A DNA stretch of 28,117 nt from SCSIO-59966 sp046566185 (GTDB lineage: Bacteria; Actinomycetota; Actinomycetes; Actinomycetales; SCSIO-59966), in assembly GCA_046566185.1 (NCBI GenBank), contig JBKHXE010000036.1, forward strand, positions 1 to 28,117. The letters run 5' to 3'. Made by a program: the position numbers and the translations under genes. Below, in pieces: positions 7,985-15,479 of this stretch. Below the pieces are notes generated by a model. It saw only the letters and a program-made list of their open reading frames with translations, made no database searches and was not told the origin of the DNA. How positions within the stretch are numbered: the stretch's first letter is position 1; each line of letters begins with the position of its first letter.

Positions 7985-9036
7985 CCCGCGTGCTGGCCGT
8001 GCGGCTCGACAGCGACGGCGACGTCCTGCTCACCGGGCCGGCCGTCGGCGCGCTGCGCCGCGACGCCGACGCCGTCGACCTGCTCGTCTCACCGGCCGGC
8101 CGCGCGGCCGCCGAGCTGCTGCCGGGCGTCGACGACGTCCTCGTGCTGGAGGCCCCGTGGTCCGGCTACCGGCCGCCACCGGTGGACCGGCGCACCGTCG
8201 AGGCGCTGGTGGACGACGTCCGGCGGCGTGGGTACGACGAGGCGGTCGTCTTCACCTCCTTCCACCAGAGCGCCCTGCCCACCGCGCTGCTGCTGCGCCT
8301 GGCCGGCGTGCCGCGGATCGCGGCGGCGAGCGAGGACTACCCGGGCTCGCTGCTGGACGTCCGCCACCGCCGGATGCCCGGTGGCGCGCCGGACGACGGG
8401 GGGCCGGCCGGGGGGCACGAGGTCACCGCCGCGCTGGCGCTCGTCGCCGCGGCCGGGCACCCGGTGCCCGCGCCCGAGCGGGCGCGGCTCGCGGTGCGCC
8501 GTCCGCTGCCCGACGTCGACCGGCTCGTGCCCACGGAGCGGTACGTCGTCGTCCACCCGGGGGCCTCGGTGCCCGCCCGCGCGCTCACCGCGGCGCACGC
8601 CCGGTCGCTCGTCGCGGGGCTGGTGGAGGCGGGGCACCGGGTCGTCGTGACCGGTGGGCCGGGGGAGCGCGACGCGGCCGCCGAGGCGGCAGGCGACGAC
8701 GCCACGAGCACGGCCGGGCGGACGTCGCTCGCCGAGCTGGCCGCGGTCCTGGAGCGGGCGGACGCGGTGGTGGTGCCGAACACCGGCCCGGCGCACCTCG
8801 CCGCGGCGGTCGGGACGCCGGTCGTGTCGCTCTTCGCCCCGGTGGTGCCCGCCGAGCGGTGGGCGCCCTGGGGCGTGCCGCACGTGCTGCTCGGTGACCA
8901 GGACGCGCCCTGCGCGGGCAGCCGGGCGCGGGAGTGCCCGGTGCCCGGGCACCCCTGCCTCTCGGAGGTGTCGCCGGCCGAGGTCGTGCGGGCGGTCCAG
9001 TCGCTGGTGGGAGCGCGAGAGGCGGTGCCGCTGTGA
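7981..9036 (+). CDS. GT9 (ADP-heptosyltransferase-like) glycosyltransferase
   Basis: This is a 351-residue GT-B protein resembling LPS heptosyltransferases. The N-terminus VLAVRLDSDGDVLLTGPAVGALR is the GT9 opening motif. YVVVHPGASVPARAL and VVPNTGPAHLAAAVGTPVV are the family's two nucleotide-sugar-binding C-domain motifs, followed by the LFAPVVPAERWAPW loop. It would transfer heptose from an NDP-heptose to a growing glycan. The GTG start overlaps the previous stop as GTGA. The organism should lack LPS, so the acceptor is something else, such as a cell-wall glycan, glycolipid or small-molecule glycoside (inference). A run of Cys (CAGSRARECPVPGHPC) near the C-terminus is seen in some actinobacterial GT9 proteins. 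Confidence 0.9.
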   Translation: MTRVLAVRLDSDGDVLLTGPAVGALRRDADAVDLLVSPAGRAAAELLPGVDDVLVLEAPWSGYRPPPVDRRTVEALVDDVRRRGYDEAVVFTSFHQSALPTALLLRLAGVPRIAAASEDYPGSLLDVRHRRMPGGAPDDGGPAGGHEVTAALALVAAAGHPVPAPERARLAVRRPLPDVDRLVPTERYVVVHPGASVPARALTAAHARSLVAGLVEAGHRVVVTGGPGERDAAAEAAGDDATSTAGRTSLAELAAVLERADAVVVPNTGPAHLAAAVGTPVVSLFAPVVPAERWAPWGVPHVLLGDQDAPCAGSRARECPVPGHPCLSEVSPAEVVRAVQSLVGAREAVPL

Positions 9037-10016
9037 GGATCCTGCTCTGGCACGTGCACGGCTCGTGGACGACGTCGTTCGTCTCGGGACCCCACGACTA
9101 CGTGCTGCCGCTGCTGCCCGACCGGGGGCCCGACGGCCGCGGTCGGGCCCGCACGTGGGACTGGCCGGCGTCCGCGCGGGAGGTCCCCGTCGAGGAGCTC
9201 GGCGACGTCCCCGTCGACGTCGTGCTGCTGCAGCGGCCGCACGAGGCCGAGCTGCTGGAGCGCTGGACGGGTCACCGCCCGGGCCGCGACGTGCCGGCCG
9301 TCTACGTCGAGCACAACGCGCCGACCGGCCACGCCGTGCGCAGCCGGCACCCGGTGGCGGACGACGACCGGCTCGTTGGCGTGCCCGTCGTGCACGTGAC
9401 GCGCTTCAACGCCATGGCGTGGGACTGCGGCGACGGGCCGACCGCCGTCGTGGAGCACGGCGTCCCCGACACCGGCTACCGGTACACCGGCGACGACGCG
9501 GGTGTCGCGGCGGTCGTGAACGAGCCCGTGCGCCGCTGGCGGGTGGCCGGCACCGACCTGCTGCTGCGCTTCGCGCGCGAGATGCCCGTCGAGGTGTACG
9601 GGATGGGGATGGCCGAGCTGGCCCGCACCGCTGCGGCACAGGGCATCTCGCTGTCACCGGACAGGCTGCACGACGACGTGCCGCAGCACGAGATGCACGC
9701 CGCCCTCGGCCGGCACCGGGCCTACCTGCACCCGTACCGCTGGACGAGCCTCGGTCTCGCCCTGCTGGAGGCGATGACCCTCGGGATGCCGGTGCTCGCG
9801 CTCTCGACGACCGAGGCACCCGAGGCCGTGCCCGCCGACGCGGGACTGGTGACCAACGACGTCGACGCGCTCGTCGCCACCGCGCGCCGGTGGCTGCACG
9901 ACCCCGCCGAGGCGAGGGAGCGCGGGCTCGCCGCCCGGCGGCACGCCCTCACCCGGTACGGGCTCAAACGGTTCCTCGACGACTGGGACCGCCTGCTGGA
10001 AGGAGTCGCGCGATGA
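9033..10016 (+). CDS. GT-B glycosyltransferase
   Basis: This is a 327-residue protein starting at GTG 9033, in a GTGA overlap with the previous stop. The fold call rests on its C-terminal part: VEVYGMGM, then YLHPYRWTSLGLALLEAMTLGMPVLAL, the GT4-like donor-site stretch with its conserved Glu, and a closing TRYGLKRFLDDWDRLL helix. The N-terminal half (RILLWHVHGSWTTSFVSGPHDY; YVEHNAPTG) has the acceptor-side layout. Unlike the next gene it lacks a full E-x7-E motif, so donor and acceptor are unknown. Its place inside the heptose operon argues for a role in the same glycan. Confidence 0.82.
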   Translation: MRILLWHVHGSWTTSFVSGPHDYVLPLLPDRGPDGRGRARTWDWPASAREVPVEELGDVPVDVVLLQRPHEAELLERWTGHRPGRDVPAVYVEHNAPTGHAVRSRHPVADDDRLVGVPVVHVTRFNAMAWDCGDGPTAVVEHGVPDTGYRYTGDDAGVAAVVNEPVRRWRVAGTDLLLRFAREMPVEVYGMGMAELARTAAAQGISLSPDRLHDDVPQHEMHAALGRHRAYLHPYRWTSLGLALLEAMTLGMPVLALSTTEAPEAVPADAGLVTNDVDALVATARRWLHDPAEARERGLAARRHALTRYGLKRFLDDWDRLLEGVAR

Positions 10017-11236
10017 GGATCGCGATGGTGTCCGAGCACGCCAGCCCGCTGGCCGTGCTCGGCGGTGTGGACGCCGGGGGCCAGAACGTCCACGTGGCCG
10101 CGCTGGCCGAGCACCTCGGGAGGCGCGGGCACGTCGTGGAGGTCTTCACACGACGTGACTCGCGGCGACCAGCCGAGCGAGTTCCGCTGTGCGACAACGT
10201 CACGGTGGTGCACGTCCCCGCCGGTCCGCCGCGGCAGGTGCCGAAGGACGAGCTGCTGCCGCACATGCCGGCGTTCGCGCGCTGGCTGGTGCGCTACTGG
10301 ACCAGTCGCGGCACGCCGGACGTCGTCCACGGCCACTTCTGGATGTCCGGGCTCGCCGCCCTGCAGGCCGGGCGGGACTGCGGCGTCCCGGTCGCCCAGA
10401 CCTTCCACGCCCTCGGCACGGTCAAGCGCCGGTACCAGGGCTCGGCCGACACCAGCCCGCCCGAGCGGATCGACCTCGAGCGCCGCGTCGCGACCGAGGT
10501 CGACCTCGTGCTGGCCACCTGCTCGGACGAGGTGGCCGAGCTGGAGGCGATGGGCGTGCCGACGGGTCACGTGCAGGTCGTGCCGTGCGGCGTCGACACC
10601 GCGCACTTCCGCCCCGGGCCCGCCCCGCAGACCGCGCGTCCCCGGCTGCTGTCCGTCGGGCGGCTCGTGGAGCGCAAGGGGTTCGAGGTGGCCGTTCGAG
10701 CCATGCCGCTGCTGCCGGAGGCGGAGCTCGTCATCGCGGGCGGCCCGCCGGCCGCCCGGCTCGGCGACGACGCGGAGGCGCGTCGCCTGCTGGCCCTCGC
10801 GGACGCCGTCGGGGTCGCGGACCGCGTCACTCTCGTCGGTCAGGTGGACCACGACGACATGCCGGCCCTGCTGCGCTCCGCGCGGGTCGTCGTCGCGACG
10901 CCCTGGTACGAGCCGTTCGGGATCATGCCGCTCGAGGCGGCGGCCTGCGGCCGTCCCGTCGTCGGGTCGGCCGTCGGTGGCCTGCTCGACACGGTCGAGG
11001 ACGGCGTCACCGGCCGGCTCGTGCCCCCGCGCGACCCCGCGGCCCTCGCCGTCGCCGTCCAGGAGCTGCTCGACGACCCGGACCTGGCCCGCCGCTGGGG
11101 CGAGGCGGCCCGCCGCCGTGCGGTGGCCCGCTACGACTGGGCCCAGGTGGCGCAGGAGACCGAGACGGCGCTCACCGCCGTCGCGCGCTCGGCCGCGGGC
11201 GCCCCCGCGGCCCGTACGGACGTGGAGGCGGTATGA
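10013..11236 (+). CDS. GT4 family glycosyltransferase
   Basis: This is a 407-residue GT-B enzyme. The N-terminal glycine-rich GGVDAGGQNVHVAALAEHL is like sucrose-synthase/MshA-type GT4 enzymes. DVVHGHFWMSGLAAL and VPCGVDTAHF follow, then LLSVGRLVERKGFEV and the retaining-GT4 E-x7-E in YEPFGIMPLEAAACG. It would transfer a sugar from an NDP donor with retention of the anomeric configuration. Upstream AAGGAG and an ATGA overlap define the start at 10013. The sequence cannot tell which sugar is used; operon membership suggests the carbamoylated heptose glycan. Confidence 0.9.
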   Translation: MRIAMVSEHASPLAVLGGVDAGGQNVHVAALAEHLGRRGHVVEVFTRRDSRRPAERVPLCDNVTVVHVPAGPPRQVPKDELLPHMPAFARWLVRYWTSRGTPDVVHGHFWMSGLAALQAGRDCGVPVAQTFHALGTVKRRYQGSADTSPPERIDLERRVATEVDLVLATCSDEVAELEAMGVPTGHVQVVPCGVDTAHFRPGPAPQTARPRLLSVGRLVERKGFEVAVRAMPLLPEAELVIAGGPPAARLGDDAEARRLLALADAVGVADRVTLVGQVDHDDMPALLRSARVVVATPWYEPFGIMPLEAAACGRPVVGSAVGGLLDTVEDGVTGRLVPPRDPAALAVAVQELLDDPDLARRWGEAARRRAVARYDWAQVAQETETALTAVARSAAGAPAARTDVEAV

Positions 11237-11853
11237 GCACGCACGCCTGGCTGGACCGGCACGCCACGGAGATGAGCCGTGGCATGGAGTCGCTGATGGC
11301 GCACGCCCCGCTCGTCGAGTCGTGGGGCCGGCGCCTGGCCGCCGTGGTCGGCGACGGCGGCCGTCTGCTCGCCGCCGGCAACGGGGGCAGCGCGGCCGAG
11401 GCCCAGCACCTCACCGCGGAGCTCGTCGGCCGCTTCCTCGGTGAGCGCCGCCCGCTGTCGGCGATCTCGCTGTGCGCGGAGAGCTCGAGCGTCACGGCGA
11501 TCCTCAACGACTACGGCCCCGACGAGGTGTTCGCTCGGCAGGTCGAGGCGCACGGCCGGCCCGGCGACGTCCTGGTGCTGCTGTCGACGAGCGGCCGCAG
11601 CCCCAACGTCGTGGCCGCCGCCGAACGCGGGCGGGAGTGCGGCCTGACGGTCTGGGCGATGACCGGCCCGCGGCCCAACCCGTTGGCGTCCGCGGCCGAC
11701 GAGGCGCTCGCCGTCGACGCGCCGTCGACCGCGGCCGTGCAGGAGGTGCACCTCGTCGCGGTGCACGCCCTCTGCGCGGCTCTCGACGCGCACCTGGCGC
11801 GGCCCGCCGACCTGACGTCCGCGGGCCGCCGGTCGCAGGAGGTCTCGGCGTGA
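11233..11853 (+). CDS. gmhA: D-sedoheptulose 7-phosphate isomerase
   Basis: This is a 206-residue SIS-domain isomerase that converts sedoheptulose 7-phosphate to D-glycero-D-manno-heptose 7-phosphate, the first committed heptose step. The phosphate-binding GNGGSAAEAQHLTAELVGRF starts at about residue 49. By alignment from memory with E. coli GmhA, the zinc ligands would be H59, E63, Q170 and H178, and all four are present. The LLSTSGRSPNV loop is also typical. It overlaps both neighbours by 4 bp. Length and motifs match the family, so a plain SIS sugar-phosphate isomerase of another type is unlikely. Confidence 0.93.
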   Translation: MSTHAWLDRHATEMSRGMESLMAHAPLVESWGRRLAAVVGDGGRLLAAGNGGSAAEAQHLTAELVGRFLGERRPLSAISLCAESSSVTAILNDYGPDEVFARQVEAHGRPGDVLVLLSTSGRSPNVVAAAERGRECGLTVWAMTGPRPNPLASAADEALAVDAPSTAAVQEVHLVAVHALCAALDAHLARPADLTSAGRRSQEVSA

Positions 11854-13214
11854 CAGGCGTCCTGCGGGTCGCGGTCGTGGGCGACGTCGTCCTCGACCGG
11901 GACGCCGTCGGCCGCTCCGAGCGACTGTGCCCGGACGCCCCGGTGCCCGTCGTCGACGTCGAGGCGGTGCGCGAGAGCCCCGGTGCCGCCGGCCTGACCG
12001 CGCTGCTGTGCGCCGCCGCCGACACCGAGGTCACGCTCGTCGCGCCGGTCGCGGACGACGCCGACGGGCAGGCGCTCGTCGCCGGCCTCCGCGCGGGAGG
12101 CGTGGACGTCGTCCGGCTGTCGCACGTGGGCGCGACCCGGCGCAAGACGCGGGTGCGCTCCGGCGGGCAGTCGCTGCTGCGGCTGGACGACGGCGGGCCG
12201 GGCCACCCCGTCGGCGACCTGCCGGACGCCGCGCGCTCGGCGGTCGAGTCGGCGGACGTCGTCCTCGTCTCGGACTACGGCGCCGGGACCACCGCGCACG
12301 ACGGGCTGCGCGTCGTCCTCACCGCCGTCGCCGCGAGGTCGCGGCTGGTCTGGGACCCGCACCCCAAGGGCGCGGAGCCCGTGCCCGGCGCCACGCTCGT
12401 GACGCCGAACCTCGCGGAGGCCCGGGGTGCGGTGGGCGAGTCGGGTGCCGCCGCCGAGCTGGCCGGCCGGCTGCGCTCGCGCTGGCGCGCGCGGGGAGTC
12501 TGCGTGACCGCCGGCGCGGAGGGCGCGTGGCTCGCGACGTCGGCCGGGGAGGCCGTCTACGTGCCCGCCCCGGCCGTGCACGGCGGCGACCCGTGCGGCG
12601 CCGGGGACCGGTTCGCGGCGTCCGCGGCGCTCGCCCTCGGGCGCGGCGCCGTGCTGTCCGAGGCGGTCGGCGCCGGGGTGGCCGACGCCTCCGCCTGGGT
12701 CGCCGCCGGTGGCGCCGCCACCTTCCGCCACCCCCCCAGCCGTGATCTTGCACGTCCGTCACCGGCGCCGGCCTCCGCGGCGGACGTCGTGGCGCGCGTC
12801 CGGGCGGCCGGCGGCACGGTCGTCGCGACCGGCGGGTGCTTCGACGTCCTGCACGCCGGGCACGTCGCGTGCCTGGAGGCCGCCCGCCGGCTCGGCGACG
12901 TCCTCGTCGTCCTGCTCAACAGCGACGCGTCGGTGCGGCGGCTCAAGGGGCCGACCCGGCCGGCGCAGCCCCAGGAGGACCGCGAGCGGGTGCTGCGCGG
13001 GCTGTCCAGCGTCGACGCCGTCGTCGTCTTCGACGAGGACGACCCGCGGGCCGCGCTCGACCGGCTGCGGCCCGACGTGTGGGCCAAGGGCGGCGACTAC
13101 GGCGGGACGCCGATGCCCGAGGCCGACCTCGTGCGCAGCTGGGGCGGCCGCGTCGTGCTCCTGCCGTACCTGGACGGCCGATCGACCACGAAGATCCTGC
13201 AGGAGGTGCGATGA
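11850..13214 (+). CDS. hldE: bifunctional heptose 7-phosphate kinase / heptose 1-phosphate nucleotidyltransferase (HldE-like)
   Basis: This is a 454-residue fusion of a PfkB-type kinase (residues ~1-295) and a cytidylyltransferase-fold domain (~315-454), the same order as E. coli HldE. Kinase marks are VVGDVVLDRDAVG, the APVPVV strand and the anion-hole/base GAGD with D253. The transferase half has GGCFDVLHAGH (H335, H338), LNSDASVRRLKGP, KGGDY and the ending GRSTTKILQEV. It would make heptose 1,7-bisphosphate and later the NDP-heptose. The GTG start overlaps gmhA as GTGA. The linker at residues 298-302 is encoded by a short repeat (12740-12753) also found at 15448-15461. The nucleotide used (ADP or GDP) is not decidable; HldE similarity favours ADP. 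Confidence 0.92.
   Translation: MTGVLRVAVVGDVVLDRDAVGRSERLCPDAPVPVVDVEAVRESPGAAGLTALLCAAADTEVTLVAPVADDADGQALVAGLRAGGVDVVRLSHVGATRRKTRVRSGGQSLLRLDDGGPGHPVGDLPDAARSAVESADVVLVSDYGAGTTAHDGLRVVLTAVAARSRLVWDPHPKGAEPVPGATLVTPNLAEARGAVGESGAAAELAGRLRSRWRARGVCVTAGAEGAWLATSAGEAVYVPAPAVHGGDPCGAGDRFAASAALALGRGAVLSEAVGAGVADASAWVAAGGAATFRHPPSRDLARPSPAPASAADVVARVRAAGGTVVATGGCFDVLHAGHVACLEAARRLGDVLVVLLNSDASVRRLKGPTRPAQPQEDRERVLRGLSSVDAVVVFDEDDPRAALDRLRPDVWAKGGDYGGTPMPEADLVRSWGGRVVLLPYLDGRSTTKILQEVR
12740..12753 (+). repeat. short dispersed repeat CCGTGATCTTGCAC inside the HldE-like linker
   Basis: The 14 nt CCGTGATCTTGCAC lies here behind a run of seven C and recurs exactly on the minus strand at 15448-15461, there too behind a C run. 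Here it is translated as part of the interdomain linker (residues ~298-302), where added sequence would be tolerated. Confidence 0.6.
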
Positions 13215-13903
13215 GGGAACGAGCGCTCGGGACCGTCTACGTCACGGGTGGTGCCAGCGGCCTCGGCGCCGCCGTCGCCGCGGCGGTGGAGAAGGGAGGC
13301 GGCCGGGCCGCGGTGATCGACCGCGTCGAGCCACCGTCGGGGCTGCCGCACGCCGTCGCCGACCTGGCCGACACCGCCGCCGCCGAGGCGGCGGTGCGGC
13401 ACCTCGCCGAGACGGTCGGGCCGCCGGACGCCGTCGTCACGGCCGCGGGCACCGACGCCTGCGGGCCACTGGCCGACGTGCCGAGCGAGACGTGGGACCG
13501 CGTCGTGGCGGTCAACCTGCTCGGCACCGCAGCCGTCGTGCGCGCCGCGCTGCCGTACCTGGTGGAGCGGCGCGGCACGGTCGTCACCGTGGCGTCCACG
13601 CTGGGCCTCAAGGCGGTCGGGGACGCGACGGCGTACTGCGCCTCCAAGTTCGGCGTCGTCGGCTTCACGCGGGCGCTCGCGACCGAGCTGGCCGGCCGGG
13701 TCGGTGTCACCCTGCTCGTGCCGGGCGGCATGCGGACCGCCTTCTTCGACGGCCGCACCGAGCAGTACAAGCCCGGCCCGGACGCCGACCTCAACGACCC
13801 GGCCGACGTCGCGGCCGTGGTGCTGACCGCGCTGCGGCAGCCCGTCGGGTGCGAGATCCGGGAGATGGTGGTGGCGACCTCGACGGAGCCGTCCTGGCCC
13901 TGA
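13211..13903 (+). CDS. classical short-chain dehydrogenase/reductase
   Basis: This is a 230-residue Rossmann-fold oxidoreductase. The cofactor motif TGGASGLG is near the N-terminus; an Asp in VIDRVE after beta-2 suggests NAD(H) preference. The catalytic set is visible: N in VNLLGTA, S in VASTLGL and Y142-x-x-x-K146 (YCASK). It is too short and of the wrong subfamily for HldD, the extended-SDR heptose 6-epimerase. It sits between hldE and the last GT9 gene with ATGA/CTGA overlaps. It may oxidise or reduce the heptose or another sugar of the pathway (inference). The substrate is unknown. Confidence 0.88.
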   Translation: MRERALGTVYVTGGASGLGAAVAAAVEKGGGRAAVIDRVEPPSGLPHAVADLADTAAAEAAVRHLAETVGPPDAVVTAAGTDACGPLADVPSETWDRVVAVNLLGTAAVVRAALPYLVERRGTVVTVASTLGLKAVGDATAYCASKFGVVGFTRALATELAGRVGVTLLVPGGMRTAFFDGRTEQYKPGPDADLNDPADVAAVVLTALRQPVGCEIREMVVATSTEPSWP

Positions 13904-14859
13904 CCGAGACAGGTTCAGCGGGAACGGTTCTCGCGCTGCGGGCGCTGGGCCTGGGCGACGCGCTCACCGGCGTCGCCGCGTTGCGCGGCGTCCGGCGGGC
14001 GTGGCCGGACCACCGGCTCGCGCTCGCCGCGCCGGGCGCGGTGGGCGAGCTGCTGCTCGGCACCGGGGTGGTGGACGAGGTGCTCGACGCTGCGCCCCTC
14101 CAGCCGGTGCCCTGGCCAGCGCCCGACCCGCCGGACGTGGCCGTGAACCTGCACGGCCGCGGCCCGCAGAGCCACCGGGTGCTGCAGGGGCTGGGGGCCG
14201 GGCGCCTCGTCGCCTTCGCGTGCCCCGAGGCGGGCGTCGACGGGCCGGCCTGGGACGACGAGGAGCACGAGGTCGACCGGTGGTGCCGCCTGGTGCGCGG
14301 CGCCGGGGGCGACTGCGGCCCCGAGGACCTGCGGCTCGACCCGCCTGCGCCTCGCGGCGGCCACGTGGTGGTGCACCCCGGCGCGGCCTCGGGCTCGCGC
14401 CGCTGGCCCGTCGAGCGCTGGGCCGACGTGGTGACCGAGCTCGTGCGGAGCGGCCGGCAGGTCGTCGTGACCGGGGTCGCCGCCGAGTCCTCGCTGTGCG
14501 CGGCGCTCGAGCACCTGGGGGCCGAGAACCGCTGCGGCGCAGAAACTCTCGTCGACCTGGCGCGGACGGTGGCATCGGCGGCCGCCGTGCTGTGCGGTGA
14601 CACGGGCGTCGCCCACCTGGCGACCGCCTACGGCACCCCCTCCGTGCTGCTCTTCGGCCCGACACCGCCGGCCACCTGGGGCCCGCGCATCGACGCCGAC
14701 CGCCACGTGGTGCTCTGGCGTCCGCAGCCCGGCGACCCGCCCGGCGACCCCCACGGCGCCGACGTCGACGTCCGCCTGGCCCGCATCACCCCCGCCGACG
14801 TCCTCACCGCCCTGGCCACCCTCCCCCCACCTCTCCGTGATCAAGGAACCCAAGCGTGA
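13900..14859 (+). CDS. second GT9 (heptosyltransferase-like) glycosyltransferase, probable CTG start
   Basis: This is a ~319-residue GT9 protein. The N-terminus TVLALRALGLGDALTGVAALRGVRRAWPDH is the canonical start of the family, and the C-domain shows VVVHPGAASGSRRWPVERW and LCGDTGVAHLATAYGTPSVLLFGP. No ATG or GTG exists in frame between the upstream shadow region and this motif. CTG at 13900 overlaps the previous TGA as CTGA, matching the 4-bp overlaps of all other junctions in the operon, with GGAG about 11 nt upstream. CTG at 13894 is the alternative. Automatic callers may truncate or over-extend it. The last residues (RDQGTQA) and the stop lie within a short repeat. It is the operon's last gene. 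Confidence 0.88.
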   Translation: MTETGSAGTVLALRALGLGDALTGVAALRGVRRAWPDHRLALAAPGAVGELLLGTGVVDEVLDAAPLQPVPWPAPDPPDVAVNLHGRGPQSHRVLQGLGAGRLVAFACPEAGVDGPAWDDEEHEVDRWCRLVRGAGGDCGPEDLRLDPPAPRGGHVVVHPGAASGSRRWPVERWADVVTELVRSGRQVVVTGVAAESSLCAALEHLGAENRCGAETLVDLARTVASAAAVLCGDTGVAHLATAYGTPSVLLFGPTPPATWGPRIDADRHVVLWRPQPGDPPGDPHGADVDVRLARITPADVLTALATLPPPLRDQGTQA

Positions 14860-14866
14860 TCAAGGA
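14837..14866 (+). repeat. left copy of ~30-bp repeat (two GTGATCAAGGA units, 19-nt period)
   Basis: Two GTGATCAAGGA units start at 14837 and 14856. The stretch matches the reverse complement of 15412-15441 at about 26 of 30 positions, so the two copies form imperfect inverted repeats around the lipoprotein gene. The stop codon of the GT9 gene is inside this copy. Confidence 0.7.
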
Positions 14867-14937
14867 ATCCGTGCACGGTCCCTGGGACTGCGACCATCTG
14901 CTGTGTTGCGGGTCCGAAGGAGGGGAGATCACACCCG

Positions 14938-15396
14938 ATGATCGCGCCGATCGGGCGCGTGGCGCTCGCCGTCCTTGCCGCCATCCCTCTGAGTGCTTGC
15001 ACGCCGATGCCGGCCATCTTCCTGAGAGGTGAGACCGGCGGTGAGGTGACGATCGTCATCGGCGCCTGCGGCACGACACCCCGGGTGACCGAGATCGTCG
15101 TGGATGCACTACCCAGGGACGAGGGTCGCCCCCGAGAGCTGTGGCGCGTCGTCTCGGGCTCCGACGAGGGGCAGCCGGTCAGGGAGATCGTCCTCGGGTC
15201 GTCACCGCAAGGCTTCAGCGCGACACGGGACGAGCTGGGCCGGCTCGACGAGACCCGCGTCTCGCTGGGCGTGACCTACGGAGGGCCGGACGACGAGGGC
15301 TCGTGGACCTTCGACCGACTGCCGCAGCCCGGAGAGGTCCTCGGCCCCGAGGGGGTCCTGGAGGACGAGGAAGCGGTCCGTGACGTCGGGTGCTGA
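14938..15396 (+). CDS. small hypothetical lipoprotein
   Basis: This is a 152-residue protein with a lipoprotein signal: a short basic/hydrophobic lead (MIAPIGRVALAVLAAIPLSAC) and lipobox LSAC, with the lipidated Cys at residue 21. The mature part (~130 residues) has no motif I recognise; it is acidic, with possible beta strands such as GEVTIVIGACG and TRVSLGVTYGG, and ends in a Cys. AAGGAGGGGAG lies upstream at a slightly long distance. It is the only gene between two inverted copies of a 30-bp repeat and is not overlapped with the heptose operon, so it may be a separate unit. It would be anchored on the outer face of the membrane. Function unknown. Confidence 0.75.
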   Translation: MIAPIGRVALAVLAAIPLSACTPMPAIFLRGETGGEVTIVIGACGTTPRVTEIVVDALPRDEGRPRELWRVVSGSDEGQPVREIVLGSSPQGFSATRDELGRLDETRVSLGVTYGGPDDEGSWTFDRLPQPGEVLGPEGVLEDEEAVRDVGC

Positions 15397-15411
15397 CCCC
15401 CGGCCCTCCCC

Positions 15412-15461
15412 TCCTTGATCGCGCTCGGCGTCCTTGATCACCACGAAGTGCAAGATCACGG
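15412..15461 (-). repeat. right copy of the repeat plus CCGTGATCTTGCAC unit
   Basis: On the minus strand this reads a C run, CCGTGATCTTGCAC (15448-15461), then two (C/T)GATCAAGGA units with a 19-nt period (15412-15441). It is the inverted counterpart of 14837-14866. Lying between the convergent lipoprotein and decarboxylase genes, it is noncoding here. The TGATCA core is itself palindromic. Confidence 0.7.
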
Positions 15462-15479
15462 GGGAGGGAGGAAGGGGGG

